Source of the DNA: Ruthenibacterium lactatiformans
GTDB lineage: Bacteria > Bacillota > Clostridia > Oscillospirales > Ruminococcaceae
Length of the DNA: 64,000 nt
Direction of reading: 5' to 3'
NCBI RefSeq assembly: GCF_000949455.1
Contig: NZ_JXXK01000002.1
Location: forward strand, 124,001 to 188,000
Shown here: positions 48,318 to 57,037 of the stretch, in pieces
How the letters are laid out: the number at the start of each line of letters is the position of its first letter
Numbering within the stretch: position 1 is the stretch's first letter
The notes under the pieces: generated by a model
What the model saw: the letters and a program-made list of their open reading frames with translations, nothing else
Database searches by the model: none
What the model was told of the DNA's origin: nothing
Position numbers and translations under genes: made by a program

Positions 48318-49605
48318 ATTCCCACTCAATCGTCCCGGAGGGCTTCGGTGTCAGGTCGTAAAGGACACGGTTCACACCTTTCACTTCGGATGTGATGCGC
48401 TGTGTGATTTTCTGCAGCAACGCAAACGGCACATCCTCCACCGTGGCGGTCATTGCATCCACGGTATTTACCGCACGCAGAATGACCGGCCAGTCGAAGG
48501 TACGCACTCCCTCATGCACACCCACTGACTTGAAATCGGGCACTACCGTGAAATACTGCCACACCTTGCCCTCCAGGCCCGCCTTTGCAAATTCTTCCCG
48601 CAGGATCGCGTCGGATTCCCGCACAGCCTCCAGCCTGTCGCGGGTGATTGCGCCCAGACACCGCACGCCAAGGCCCGGGCCGGGGAACGGCTGACGGTAT
48701 ACCATGCTGTCGGGCAGGCCCAACGCCTTACCACAGGCACGCACCTCATCCTTAAACAACATTTTCAGCGGTTCCACCAGCGCGAAATCCAAATCCTCCG
48801 GCAGGCCTCCCACATTGTGGTGCGACTTAACAGCTTTCACTGTTTTCGTTCCGCTCTCAATGATATCCGGATAAATCGTGCCCTGCGCCAGGAAATGGAT
48901 GCCGTCCAGCTTGCGTGCTTCTTCTTCAAACACACGGATAAACTCCGCGCCGATAATCTTGCGCTTCTGCTCCGGCTCGGCAACGCCCGACAGTTTATTC
49001 AGGAAGCGGTCCACCGCGTCCACATAAATGAGGTTGGCGTCCATCTGGTTGCGGAACACCTCCACAACCTGCTCCGGTTCTCCTTTGCGCAGCAGACCAT
49101 GGTTTACATGCACGCACACCAGCTGCTTGCCGATGGCCTTGATGAGCAACGCCGCCACGACCGAGGAATCCACGCCGCCGGACAATGCCAGAAGCACTTT
49201 TTTATCTCCCACCTGTCGGCGGATCAGCTCGACCTGGTCTGCAATGAAGTTCTCCATGTTCCAGTTGGGCTGCGCACCGCAGGCATCGAATACAAATTCG
49301 GACAGGACGGCTTTCCGCTGCGCCGCATCCGTGGGCCACGGCGCGCCGCCTTTGTGGCCAGGCTGTAAAAGCGGCAGGCCGCAGCCATAGATATCGCTGC
49401 ACGCGTCGATCTCCACACCGTCCACCACATGGTTGGGGCCGCCGTTCAGAATAATCCCCTTTACATTGGGCAGCGCATTCAACTCCGCCAGTGTAATATC
49501 GTGGGGATAGATCTCACTGTACACTCCCAACGCGCGAATCTCCCGGGCAAGACGCGGGTTTTCCTCGCTGCCCAGGTCCAGAATCACGATCATGTCCTGC
49601 TTCAT
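48316..49605 (-). CDS. GuaA paralog with degenerate glutaminase domain
   Basis: 429 residues from ATG at 49605 (GGAGGAGG upstream). The C-terminal 310 residues are a complete ATP-pyrophosphatase and dimerisation region: LLALSGGVDSSVVAALL, HVNHGLLRKGE, GVAEPEQKRKIIGAEFIRVFEEEA, QGTIYPDIIESG, KSHHNVGGLPEDL, RQPFPGPGLGVR, ending in TIEWE. The N-terminal amidotransferase part starts normally (MIVILDLGSEENPRLAREIR, IILNGGPNHVVDG) but is about 85 residues shorter than in GuaA. It lacks the GxCYG nucleophile and the His-Pro-Glu catalytic segment. It could use free ammonia, a separate glutaminase, or act as a regulatory partner. No frameshift is evident. Confidence 0.85.
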   Translation of the reverse strand: MKQDMIVILDLGSEENPRLAREIRALGVYSEIYPHDITLAELNALPNVKGIILNGGPNHVVDGVEIDACSDIYGCGLPLLQPGHKGGAPWPTDAAQRKAVLSEFVFDACGAQPNWNMENFIADQVELIRRQVGDKKVLLALSGGVDSSVVAALLIKAIGKQLVCVHVNHGLLRKGEPEQVVEVFRNQMDANLIYVDAVDRFLNKLSGVAEPEQKRKIIGAEFIRVFEEEARKLDGIHFLAQGTIYPDIIESGTKTVKAVKSHHNVGGLPEDLDFALVEPLKMLFKDEVRACGKALGLPDSMVYRQPFPGPGLGVRCLGAITRDRLEAVRESDAILREEFAKAGLEGKVWQYFTVVPDFKSVGVHEGVRTFDWPVILRAVNTVDAMTATVEDVPFALLQKITQRITSEVKGVNRVLYDLTPKPSGTIEWE

Positions 49606-49636
49606 GGATAGAAGCCTCCTCCGGCAATATTTTTTT

Positions 49637-49666
49637 ATTTTACCACGATTCGACGCTTTTCCGCAA
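49637..49666 (-). promoter_or_regulatory. Promoter of the guaA paralog
   Basis: On the minus strand TTGCGG and TAAAAT with an 18-base spacer, located after the guaA terminator. The paralog is therefore transcribed separately. Confidence 0.55.
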
Positions 49667-49709
49667 CCTGCCCGGAAGAAAAGCACCTTTTGGCCCAAGC
49701 GCTGCAGCC

Positions 49710-49752
49710 AAAAGGCCGCAAAGGGCTTTTCTGCGCTCTTTGCGGCCTTTTC
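49710..49752 (-). terminator. guaA terminator
   Basis: AAAAGGCCGCAAAG and its complement around a 15-base loop, directly after the guaA stop. Confidence 0.85.
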
Positions 49753-51294
49753 TCACTCGAATTCCACCGTCGCGGGCGGCTTTCCCGTACAGTCGTACAG
49801 CACACGATTGATGTGCGGCACCTCGTTCACGATCCGGCTGGTAACCGTGTCGATGACCTCCCAGGGCAAGTGCGCGGCTTCTGCCGTCATAAAATCTGCC
49901 GTAGTAACAGCACGCAGCGCAACAGCATAGTCATAGGTACGTTCGTCGCCCATCACGCCAACGCTGCGCATGTTTGTCAGTGCCGCAAAATACTGGCCAA
50001 GGCCCTGCGCCACGCCTGCCTTTGCGACTTCCTCGCGGTAAATGGCGTCCGCATCCTGCAAAATTGCGATTTTCTCCGGCGTCACCGCGCCGATGATGCG
50101 GATGGCAAGGCCTGGTCCGGGGAAAGGCTGGCGGCTGACCAAATGCTCCGGGATTCCCAGCTCGCGGCCCGCGTTGCGCACTTCGTCCTTGAACAGGTCG
50201 CGCAGCGGTTCGATAATCTCTTTGAAGTCCACATAGTCCGGCAGACCGCCTACGTTATGGTGGCTCTTGATGACCGTGGATTCACCGCCCAGGCCGCTTT
50301 CCACCACATCCGGGTAGATTGTTCCCTGTACCAGAAAATCCACTGTTCCGATTTTTTTCGCTTCCTCTTCAAATACGCGGATGAACTCTTCGCCGATGAT
50401 CTTTCGTTTTTGCTCCGGTTCCTCCACGCCCGCCAGCTTGTCATAAAAACGCTGCCGCGCGTTTACACACACAAAGTTCAAATCGTACGGTCCCTCCGGG
50501 CCGAACACCGCGCACACTTCCTCACTTTCATTTTTTCTCATGAGGCCGTGATCCACGAACACACAGGTAAGCTGCTTGCCCACAGCTTTTGCCAGCATGA
50601 CGGCCGCAACAGAAGAATCCACGCCGCCCGAAAGTGCACACAGCACGCGCCCGTCTCCGATTTTTTCCCGCAACATGCGAATGGACTGTTCCACGAAAGA
50701 ATCCATCTTCCAATCGCCCGTACAGCCGCACACATTATAAATGAAATTCGAGAGCATCTTTGTACCCTCCTGCGTGTGCAGGACCTCGGGATGAAACTGC
50801 AGCGCATACAGACGCTTTTCCGGCTGCTCCATCGCCGCGGCCGGGCAATTTGCACTGTGTGCAGAGATAACAAAGCCCGGAGCAACCGATTCGATATAAT
50901 CCGTGTGGCTCATCCAGCATACTGTGCTGGATGAAATATCCGCGAAGAGCTTGGACGCAGGATCGACAAACACCTCTGTTTTGCCGTATTCACGCACAGG
51001 TGCTTTACACACATGGCCGCCCAACAGATGCATCATAAGCTGGGCGCCGTAGCAGATACCCAGTACAGGGATGCCCAAATCAAACACCTCTGTGCTGATG
51101 GCAGGAGCCCCATCTTCATAGGCGCTGTTGGGTCCGCCTGTAAAGATAATTCCCCGCGGTCGCTTCGCTTTTATAACATCCAACGCTTTCGTATAAGGAA
51201 CGATTTCGCTGTACACATGGCACTCGCGCACGCGCCGCGCGATCAACTGATTGTACTGGCCGCCAAAATCGACGACGATCACTGATTCGGACAT
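49753..51294 (-). CDS. guaA: GMP synthase (glutamine-hydrolysing)
   Basis: 513 residues, normal for GuaA. The class I amidotransferase domain is intact, with Cys in VLGICYGAQLMMHLLGG and His/Glu in LQFHPEVLHTQEG. The synthetase P-loop ALSGGVDSSVAAVML, GLMRKNESEEV and KSHHNVGGLPDYV follow, and the end is PPATVEFE. It converts XMP to GMP. The start at 51294 follows GGGGGAGG. It is immediately upstream of, but separately terminated from, the shortened paralog. Confidence 0.97.
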   Translation of the reverse strand: MSESVIVVDFGGQYNQLIARRVRECHVYSEIVPYTKALDVIKAKRPRGIIFTGGPNSAYEDGAPAISTEVFDLGIPVLGICYGAQLMMHLLGGHVCKAPVREYGKTEVFVDPASKLFADISSSTVCWMSHTDYIESVAPGFVISAHSANCPAAAMEQPEKRLYALQFHPEVLHTQEGTKMLSNFIYNVCGCTGDWKMDSFVEQSIRMLREKIGDGRVLCALSGGVDSSVAAVMLAKAVGKQLTCVFVDHGLMRKNESEEVCAVFGPEGPYDLNFVCVNARQRFYDKLAGVEEPEQKRKIIGEEFIRVFEEEAKKIGTVDFLVQGTIYPDVVESGLGGESTVIKSHHNVGGLPDYVDFKEIIEPLRDLFKDEVRNAGRELGIPEHLVSRQPFPGPGLAIRIIGAVTPEKIAILQDADAIYREEVAKAGVAQGLGQYFAALTNMRSVGVMGDERTYDYAVALRAVTTADFMTAEAAHLPWEVIDTVTSRIVNEVPHINRVLYDCTGKPPATVEFE

Positions 51295-51437
51295 AAATTC
51301 CTCCCCCAAAATTCTTCCCACTCTGTACAATGTTTTTTCTTAGTATAGCACATCAGGCATGAAATTGCGTGCAGAAAATAACCGCGTTTCCCACCGGATT
51401 CCTAGTTATTTTACCAAATCTCACGCAGCTTCATCCG

Positions 51438-51638
51438 TCATTCAAACTCAAAAAGCGATTCAATGGGCGCACGCACGGCACGCGAGATCTCAATAGCCAA
51501 CTTCAGAGATGGATTGTACTTTCCGGCTTCCAGACGAATGATCGTTTCTCTCCTGACATGCACACGGAATGCCAACTCCTCTTGCGTCATTCCCGCAAGC
51601 TGGCGGTACTTTTTCAAATTACAAACAAAGCCGTCCAC
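51438..51638 (-). CDS. Small XRE-type HTH regulator
   Basis: 66 residues from GTG at 51638 (GGAAGG 8 bases upstream). A single XRE helix-turn-helix (LKKYRQLAGMTQEELAFRVHVRRETIIRLEAGKYNPSLKLAIEISRAV) of the compact YozG/Cro type. It follows the DUF3796 membrane gene with only three bases between, in the pair arrangement common in Firmicutes. It probably binds the dyad in the promoter upstream of the pair. Confidence 0.87.
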   Translation of the reverse strand: MDGFVCNLKKYRQLAGMTQEELAFRVHVRRETIIRLEAGKYNPSLKLAIEISRAVRAPIESLFEFE

Positions 51639-51641
51639 GGT

Positions 51642-52013
51642 TCACGCCTTCCTGTCCAGGTAATAAGTAAGAGCTGGAGCCGCCACAGAGCACACCGAAT
51701 ACCCCAAAGCCCCGAACAAAAGCACCGTATCCCGGCCAATCCCCTGCCTGTCCAGCAAAAACAGAAGCAAAAAACTGAGCAGTGCAAACAGGCCTCCCAC
51801 AATACGCATAGCGCGCGTTTCATTTTCCACAAGGCGCTCATCTGCCGGCTCTTTATACAGCAATCCCCAGAAAAACCAGGCAAAAAATGCGAAGAAAACA
51901 AAAAACAGATAATTCCGTCCGCCCCCGTGCTTCGGCAAGAAGCCGAGGAAGCCCAAAAAACCCATGCAGCCCATCCAGGGCTTGACTTGAAAATTGCGGT
52001 GTGCCTTTTTCAT
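51642..52013 (-). CDS. DUF3796-type membrane protein
   Basis: 123 residues. It begins with a soluble strip (MKKAHRNFQVKPWMGCMGFLGFLGFLPKHGGG) holding the repeated GFLGF of DUF3796. Three membrane helices follow. AGGGGGAAG precedes the start. It is co-transcribed with the small HTH gene. The family often accompanies such regulators and may be its membrane partner; function unknown. Confidence 0.82.
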   Translation of the reverse strand: MKKAHRNFQVKPWMGCMGFLGFLGFLPKHGGGRNYLFFVFFAFFAWFFWGLLYKEPADERLVENETRAMRIVGGLFALLSFLLLFLLDRQGIGRDTVLLFGALGYSVCSVAAPALTYYLDRKA

Positions 52014-52027
52014 TTCAACTTCCCCCT

Positions 52028-52072
52028 AAAAGTGATATATTTGTACCTTTCAGTGATAAATATATCACTTTT
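52028..52072 (-). promoter_or_regulatory. Operator-like inverted repeat before the DUF3796/HTH pair
   Basis: AAAAGTGATATATTT (52028-52042) and its exact complement (52058-52072) are separated by 15 bases. A third GTGAT occurs inside. It lies 15 bases before the DUF3796 start and is the obvious site for the HTH protein, suggesting autoregulation. Confidence 0.72.
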
Positions 52073-52127
52073 TCATTGAAAAAGCAAGCCGCTGAAATAA
52101 AAACTCCCCGGTGGTTTTTCTACAATA

Positions 52128-52160
52128 AAAAAGCGCCCGCTTCTCAGCAGGCGCTTTTTT
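52128..52160 (-). terminator. tuf terminator
   Basis: AAAAAGCGCC-type stem with GGCGCTTTTTT around a CTGCTGAGAAG-like loop, directly after the tuf stop on the minus strand. Confidence 0.88.
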
Positions 52161-52169
52161 CAGAGATAA

Positions 52170-53372
52170 TTACTCGTTGATCTTCGTAACAACGCCGGAG
52201 CCAACGGTACGGCCGCCTTCGCGGATAGCGAAACGGAGACCTTCCTCGATAGCGATCGGGGTGATCAGCTCAACATCCATGGAGACGTTGTCGCCGGGCA
52301 TGCACATCTCGGTGCCTTCCGGCAGCGTGATGACACCGGTCACGTCCGTAGTGCGGAAATAGAACTGCGGGCGATAGTTGTTGAAGAACGGAGTGTGACG
52401 GCCGCCCTCTTCCTTTTTCAGGATATAGACCTGGCCGGCAAACTTGGTGTGCGGATGAATGGAACCGGGCTTGGACAGAACCTGGCCGCGCTCGATCTCA
52501 TTGCGCTGGATGCCGCGGAGCAGAGCACCCACGTTGTCGCCAGCCTGAGCGAAGTCCAGCAGCTTGCGGAACATCTCAAGGCCGGTAACGGTGGTCTTAC
52601 GCTTCTCTTCGACGAGACCGACGATCTCGACTTCCTCGCCAACCTTGATGACGCCACGCTCCACACGACCGGTAGCAACAGTGCCGCGGCCGGTGATGGT
52701 GAACACGTCCTCAACAGGCATCAGGAACGGCATATCCTCTTTGCGGTCGGGAGTGGGGATATAGCTGTCCACAGCCTCCATCAAATCGAGGATGCACTTG
52801 TACTCGGGGGCGTTGATGTCCGTGGAGCTGGACTCCAGAACCTGCAGAGCAGAACCGCGGATGATGGGCGTGTCGTCGCCGGGGAACTCATACTCGGTCA
52901 GCAGCTCACGGATCTCCATCTCGACGAGATCCAGCAGCTCTTCGTCGTCCACCTGGTCGCACTTGTTCATGAACACGACGATATAGGGAACGCCGACCTG
53001 ACGGGAGAGCAGGATGTGCTCACGGGTCTGGGGCATGGGGCCGTCGGAAGCAGACACGACCAGAATCGCGCCGTCCATCTGAGCAGCGCCCGTGATCATG
53101 TTCTTCACATAGTCGGCGTGGCCCGGGCAGTCAACATGGGCATAGTGACGGTTGTCCGTCTCGTACTCCACGTGAGAGGTGTTGATCGTGATGCCGCGCT
53201 CGCGCTCCTCGGGAGCCTTATCGATGTTGGCATAATCGGTGAACTCGGCGTCGCCCTTCATGGCCAGCACCTTCGTGATGGCAGCGGTCAGGGTCGTCTT
53301 GCCATGGTCAACGTGACCAATGGTGCCGATGTTGATATGCGGTTTGTTACGCTCAAATTTCGCTTTCGCCAT
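52170..53372 (-). CDS. tuf: Elongation factor Tu
   Basis: 400 residues. The G domain has GHVDHGKTTLT, DCPGHADYVKNM, NKCDQV and SALQ; domains 2 and 3 follow to VGSGVVTKINE. It delivers aminoacyl-tRNA to the ribosome. AAGGAGG precedes ATG 53372. Last gene of the str operon, 108 bases after fusA. Codon usage is strongly biased, as expected for a very highly expressed gene. Confidence 0.99.
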   Translation of the reverse strand: MAKAKFERNKPHINIGTIGHVDHGKTTLTAAITKVLAMKGDAEFTDYANIDKAPEERERGITINTSHVEYETDNRHYAHVDCPGHADYVKNMITGAAQMDGAILVVSASDGPMPQTREHILLSRQVGVPYIVVFMNKCDQVDDEELLDLVEMEIRELLTEYEFPGDDTPIIRGSALQVLESSSTDINAPEYKCILDLMEAVDSYIPTPDRKEDMPFLMPVEDVFTITGRGTVATGRVERGVIKVGEEVEIVGLVEEKRKTTVTGLEMFRKLLDFAQAGDNVGALLRGIQRNEIERGQVLSKPGSIHPHTKFAGQVYILKKEEGGRHTPFFNNYRPQFYFRTTDVTGVITLPEGTEMCMPGDNVSMDVELITPIAIEEGLRFAIREGGRTVGSGVVTKINE

Positions 53373-53480
53373 TGTTATTGTCCTCCTTTGTTTTGAGACC
53401 GTTTCTTAAGGCCATTGTACTAAATGCACCCTAAAAAATCAAGTGTTTTATTTGTTTGCCAGAGGCTGGCGGAAAGAGGC

Positions 53481-55607
53481 TTAGCCCTCTTTCTTTGCAC
53501 GGCCCGCCATGATGCTCTCGGCGATGCTCTTGGGCACGTCGATGTAGTGGCTGGGCTCCATGGAATACTGGCCGCGGCCCTGCGTTTTGCTGCGCAGGTC
53601 GGTGGCGTAACCGAACATGTTGGACAGCGGAACGAGCGCATCGATCTGCTGCGTGCCGCTGCGGGACTCGGTGCCCTGGATCTGGCCGCGCCGGGCATTG
53701 ATATCGCCGATAACGTCGCCCATATACTCGTCGGGCACGATGACGGCAACCTTCATAATCGGCTCCAAAATAACGGGATCCGCCTTACGCATAGCCTCTT
53801 TGAAGGCCATGGAACCGGCGATCTTAAACGCCATTTCGGAGGAGTCGACCTCATGGTAGGAACCATCGTACAGCGTGACCTTGACGTCCACAACGGGATA
53901 GCCTGCAAGCACGCCGGCCTGCATGGCGCCCTGGATGCCCTGGTCGATGGGGCCGATGAACTCTTTCGGGATGGCGCCGCCAACGATGGCGTTGACGAAC
54001 TCATAGCCCTTACCTGCTTCGTTCGGCTCGATTTTGATCTTGACGTGACCGTACTGGCCTTTACCGCCGGACTGACGCGCGTACTTGGTGTCCTGGTCGG
54101 CGGGACGGCGGATGGTCTCGCGGTAGGCAACCTGCGGGGCGCCCACGTTGGCCTCCACCTTGAACTCACGCAGCAGGCGGTCGACGATGATCTCCAGATG
54201 GAGCTCGCCCATGCCCGCGATGATGGTCTGGCCGGTCTCTTCGTCGGTATAGGTTCGGAACGTGGGGTCCTCCTCAGCCAGCTTTGCCAGCGCGATGCCC
54301 ATTTTTTCCTGGCCGGCCTTGGTTTTCGGCTCAATGGCCACACGGATAACGGGCTCGGGGAACTCCATGCTCTCCAGGATAACCGGATGCTTTTCGTCGC
54401 ACAGCGTGTCGCCCGTGGTCGTGTTCTTCAGGCCCACAGCCGCCGCGATGTCGCCGGCGTAGCAGATATCGATATCCTGACGGTGGTTGGCGTGCATCTG
54501 AAGGATGCGGCCCATGCGCTCGCGGTTGTCCTTCACGGAGTTGTACACCGTGCTGCCGGCTTCGACAACACCGGAGTAAACGCGGAAGAAACAAAGCTTA
54601 CCCACGAACGGGTCGGTCGCGATCTTGAACGCCAGCGCCGCGAAAGGAGCATTGTCGTCGGAAGGACGGGTCTCCTCTTCCTCGGTGTCGGGGTTTACGC
54701 CCTTGATGTCCTCGATGTCGGTCGGAGCCGGCATGTAGTCCACGATGGCGTCGAGCAGCTTCTGCACGCCCTTGTTTTTATAGGAAGTGCCGCACACGAC
54801 CGGAACGATCGTATTGGCGATGGTCTCCTTGCGGATGGCCGCTTTCATCTCGGGGATGGTGAGCTCCTCACCGTCGAGATATTTCATCATCAGCTCTTCG
54901 TCGTTTTCGGCGATGGCTTCGATCAGTTCGCTGCGGTATTTCTCAGCCAGCTCCTGCATATCCTCGGGGATCTCCTCCACGCGGATATCCTTGCCCAGGT
55001 CATCGTAATAGACGTAGGCTTTCATCTCAAGCAGGTCGATAATGCCCTTGAACGTCTCCTCCTTGCCGATGGGAAGCTGCAGGGGGATGGCGTTCGCCTT
55101 CAGGCGGTCCTTGATCATGTCCAGCACGTGATAGAAATCCGCGCCCATGATGTCCATCTTATTGACGTAGATCATGCGGGGGACATGATACTTGTTGGCC
55201 TGATGCCACACGGTCTCAGACTGAGGCTCAACACCACCTTTTGCGCACATAACGGTAACGCTGCCGTCCAGTACACGCAGGGAGCGTTCCACCTCAACGG
55301 TGAAGTCCACGTGGCCCGGGGTGTCGATGATGTTGATTCTGTGTCTGTTCTTTTTGGCAAGGGCCGGGTCGTTCTGATACTCGGTATGGCTCCAATAGCA
55401 TGTGGTGGCAGCGGAAGTGATCGTGATGCCACGCTCCTGCTCCTGCGCCATCCAGTCCATCGTCGCAGCGCCGTCGTGCGTCTCACCGATTTTGTGGTTG
55501 ATGCCTGTATAGAACAGGATGCGCTCGGTGGTCGTGGTCTTGCCTGCGTCGATATGGGCCATAATGCCGATGTTTCTGGTCATTTCCAGAGAAACGTCTC
55601 TTGGCAT
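53481..55607 (-). CDS. fusA: Elongation factor G
   Basis: 708 residues. The G1 motif is AHIDAGKTTTTERIL, G3 DTPGHVDF and G4 NKMD, followed by domains II-V ending GYATDLRSKTQGRGQYSMEP. It drives ribosomal translocation. AGGAGG lies 7 bases before the start. The gene is 28 bases downstream of rpsG and ahead of tuf, the standard str operon order. A long open frame on the other strand is only an antisense shadow. Confidence 0.99.
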   Translation of the reverse strand: MPRDVSLEMTRNIGIMAHIDAGKTTTTERILFYTGINHKIGETHDGAATMDWMAQEQERGITITSAATTCYWSHTEYQNDPALAKKNRHRINIIDTPGHVDFTVEVERSLRVLDGSVTVMCAKGGVEPQSETVWHQANKYHVPRMIYVNKMDIMGADFYHVLDMIKDRLKANAIPLQLPIGKEETFKGIIDLLEMKAYVYYDDLGKDIRVEEIPEDMQELAEKYRSELIEAIAENDEELMMKYLDGEELTIPEMKAAIRKETIANTIVPVVCGTSYKNKGVQKLLDAIVDYMPAPTDIEDIKGVNPDTEEEETRPSDDNAPFAALAFKIATDPFVGKLCFFRVYSGVVEAGSTVYNSVKDNRERMGRILQMHANHRQDIDICYAGDIAAAVGLKNTTTGDTLCDEKHPVILESMEFPEPVIRVAIEPKTKAGQEKMGIALAKLAEEDPTFRTYTDEETGQTIIAGMGELHLEIIVDRLLREFKVEANVGAPQVAYRETIRRPADQDTKYARQSGGKGQYGHVKIKIEPNEAGKGYEFVNAIVGGAIPKEFIGPIDQGIQGAMQAGVLAGYPVVDVKVTLYDGSYHEVDSSEMAFKIAGSMAFKEAMRKADPVILEPIMKVAVIVPDEYMGDVIGDINARRGQIQGTESRSGTQQIDALVPLSNMFGYATDLRSKTQGRGQYSMEPSHYIDVPKSIAESIMAGRAKKEG

Positions 55608-55635
55608 AGTTTCCTCCTAAAAGTTAAGACACAGA

Positions 55636-56106
55636 TTAATATCTGTAATGAGCAAACGCCTTGTTGGCCTCTGCCATCTTGTGGGTATCCTCACGCTTTT
55701 TGCAAGCGTTGCCGTTGCCGTTGACGGCGTCCATGATCTCGCCGGCCAGACGCTCACGCATGGTGCGCTCGCTACGGGCACGGGCATAAGTGGTGAGCCA
55801 GCGCAGGCCCAGTGTCTCGCGGCGCTCGGGGCGCACTTCCATCGGCACCTGGTAGGTGGAACCACCCACACGGCGCGCCTTGACCTCAAGCACCGGCATG
55901 ATGTTCTCCAGGGCTTTTTCAAAGCTCTCGAGCGGGTCGTTACCGGTCTTTTCCTTCACGATATCGAACGCATCGTAAACGATTTTCTGCGCGACGCCCT
56001 TTTTGCCGTCGTACATGATGTTGTTGATCAGACGTGTCACCATTTTGGAATTATACAAAGGATCCGCCAAAACGTCACGCTTTGCAATATTACCTCTTCT
56101 GGACAT
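55636..56106 (-). CDS. rpsG: Ribosomal protein uS7
   Basis: 156 residues, the normal length, starting MSRRGNIAKRDVLADPLYNS after GGAGGG. VRRVGGSTYQVPMEV-type core (ARRVGGSTYQVPMEVRPERR), then GLRWL and a C-terminal KREDTHKMAEANKAFAHYR. It binds the 3' domain of 16S rRNA and starts head assembly of the small subunit. Between rpsL and fusA in the str operon. Confidence 0.99.
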   Translation of the reverse strand: MSRRGNIAKRDVLADPLYNSKMVTRLINNIMYDGKKGVAQKIVYDAFDIVKEKTGNDPLESFEKALENIMPVLEVKARRVGGSTYQVPMEVRPERRETLGLRWLTTYARARSERTMRERLAGEIMDAVNGNGNACKKREDTHKMAEANKAFAHYRY

Positions 56107-56232
56107 CTTTCTTCCCTCCTTCATAAAATGATATCATCGGTACTCGAAAGTAATAAAACTCCCGTACTGTCCCGCGAAAAGGTTACTCTATATGAATAAG
56201 CCTTCAAGGGGCATTGTACATTTCAGTGTTTT

Positions 56233-56661
56233 TTACTTTTTCGCGGCACCGGCCTTGGGGCGCTTCGCACCATACTTGGAACGGGCCTGGCCACGGTTGG
56301 CAACACCCTGGGTATCGAGCGTACCGCGGATGATGTGGTAACGCACGCCCGGGAGGTCCTTAACACGGCCGCCACGAATCAGTACGACGCTGTGCTCCTG
56401 CAGGTTGTGGCCGATACCCGGAATGTACGAAGTAACTTCGATACCATTGGAGAGACGAACACGAGCGACCTTACGAAGAGCAGAGTTCGGCTTTTTCGGG
56501 GTCATGGTACGAACGGCGGTGCAAACGCCACGCTTTTGCGGGGAGTTCTGGTCCGTGTAAGCCTTCTTCTGGGAGTTGTAGCCTTTCAGAAGGGCAGGAG
56601 CCGTCGATTTCTTCACCAAGACCTCGCGGCCTTTGCGCACGAGCTGGTTAAAAGTAGGCAT
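56233..56661 (-). CDS. rpsL: Ribosomal protein uS12
   Basis: 142 residues, starting MPTFNQLVRKGRE after AGGAGG. The decoding-centre loops are visible (TPKKPNSALRKVARVRLSNG and GHNLQEHSVVLIRGGRVKDLPGVRYH). First gene of the str operon here, because the pirin gene and a terminator separate it from rpoC. The usual streptomycin-site lysine in PKKPNSA is present, so no resistance change is evident. Confidence 0.99.
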   Translation of the reverse strand: MPTFNQLVRKGREVLVKKSTAPALLKGYNSQKKAYTDQNSPQKRGVCTAVRTMTPKKPNSALRKVARVRLSNGIEVTSYIPGIGHNLQEHSVVLIRGGRVKDLPGVRYHIIRGTLDTQGVANRGQARSKYGAKRPKAGAAKK

Positions 56662-56791
56662 GATTTTCCTCCTTTCAAAAAATAATATCCGGGGAAAAAA
56701 CTTCCCCTGTATGTGAAAGCGGCAAACCGCTTACCACCAAGGTTTCGGGGCGTCCAGGCTCGACAAAACGCGCCTGCGGCGCAACATTTAT

Positions 56792-56820
56792 ATTTTACAC
56801 GGTTTGGATGGTCCTGTCAA
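56792..56820 (-). promoter_or_regulatory. str operon promoter
   Basis: On the minus strand TTGACA and TAAAAT with a 17-base spacer, about 130 bases before rpsL. It makes the str operon independent of rpoBC. Confidence 0.78.
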
Positions 56821-57037
56821 CAGAAAGCACCGGTGAAATTCAGCATTTTGCATGATTTTTACACGTTTTTTTCTGCATGTCCCCTTTTGCGCCTCAGATA
56901 AGGTAATTTTACCACATGCCGTCCCCCCGCTGCAATACTCTGTGACAGTGTTGCCGAAAAAAACGCGCACCAAACATACTGTCTCCGTTTGCCGCGCCGC
57001 TTTTTGGGCAACCTATGAAACAGAAGGAGGCATTCCC

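Noticed and set aside
48316..49605. Frameshifted pseudogene of guaA
   Set aside because: The frame is continuous from a strong ribosome site to a normal end, with its own promoter and all synthetase motifs intact.
53424..55724. A 766-codon open frame on the plus strand across fusA
   Set aside because: Antisense shadow of fusA, caused by codon bias of a highly expressed gene.
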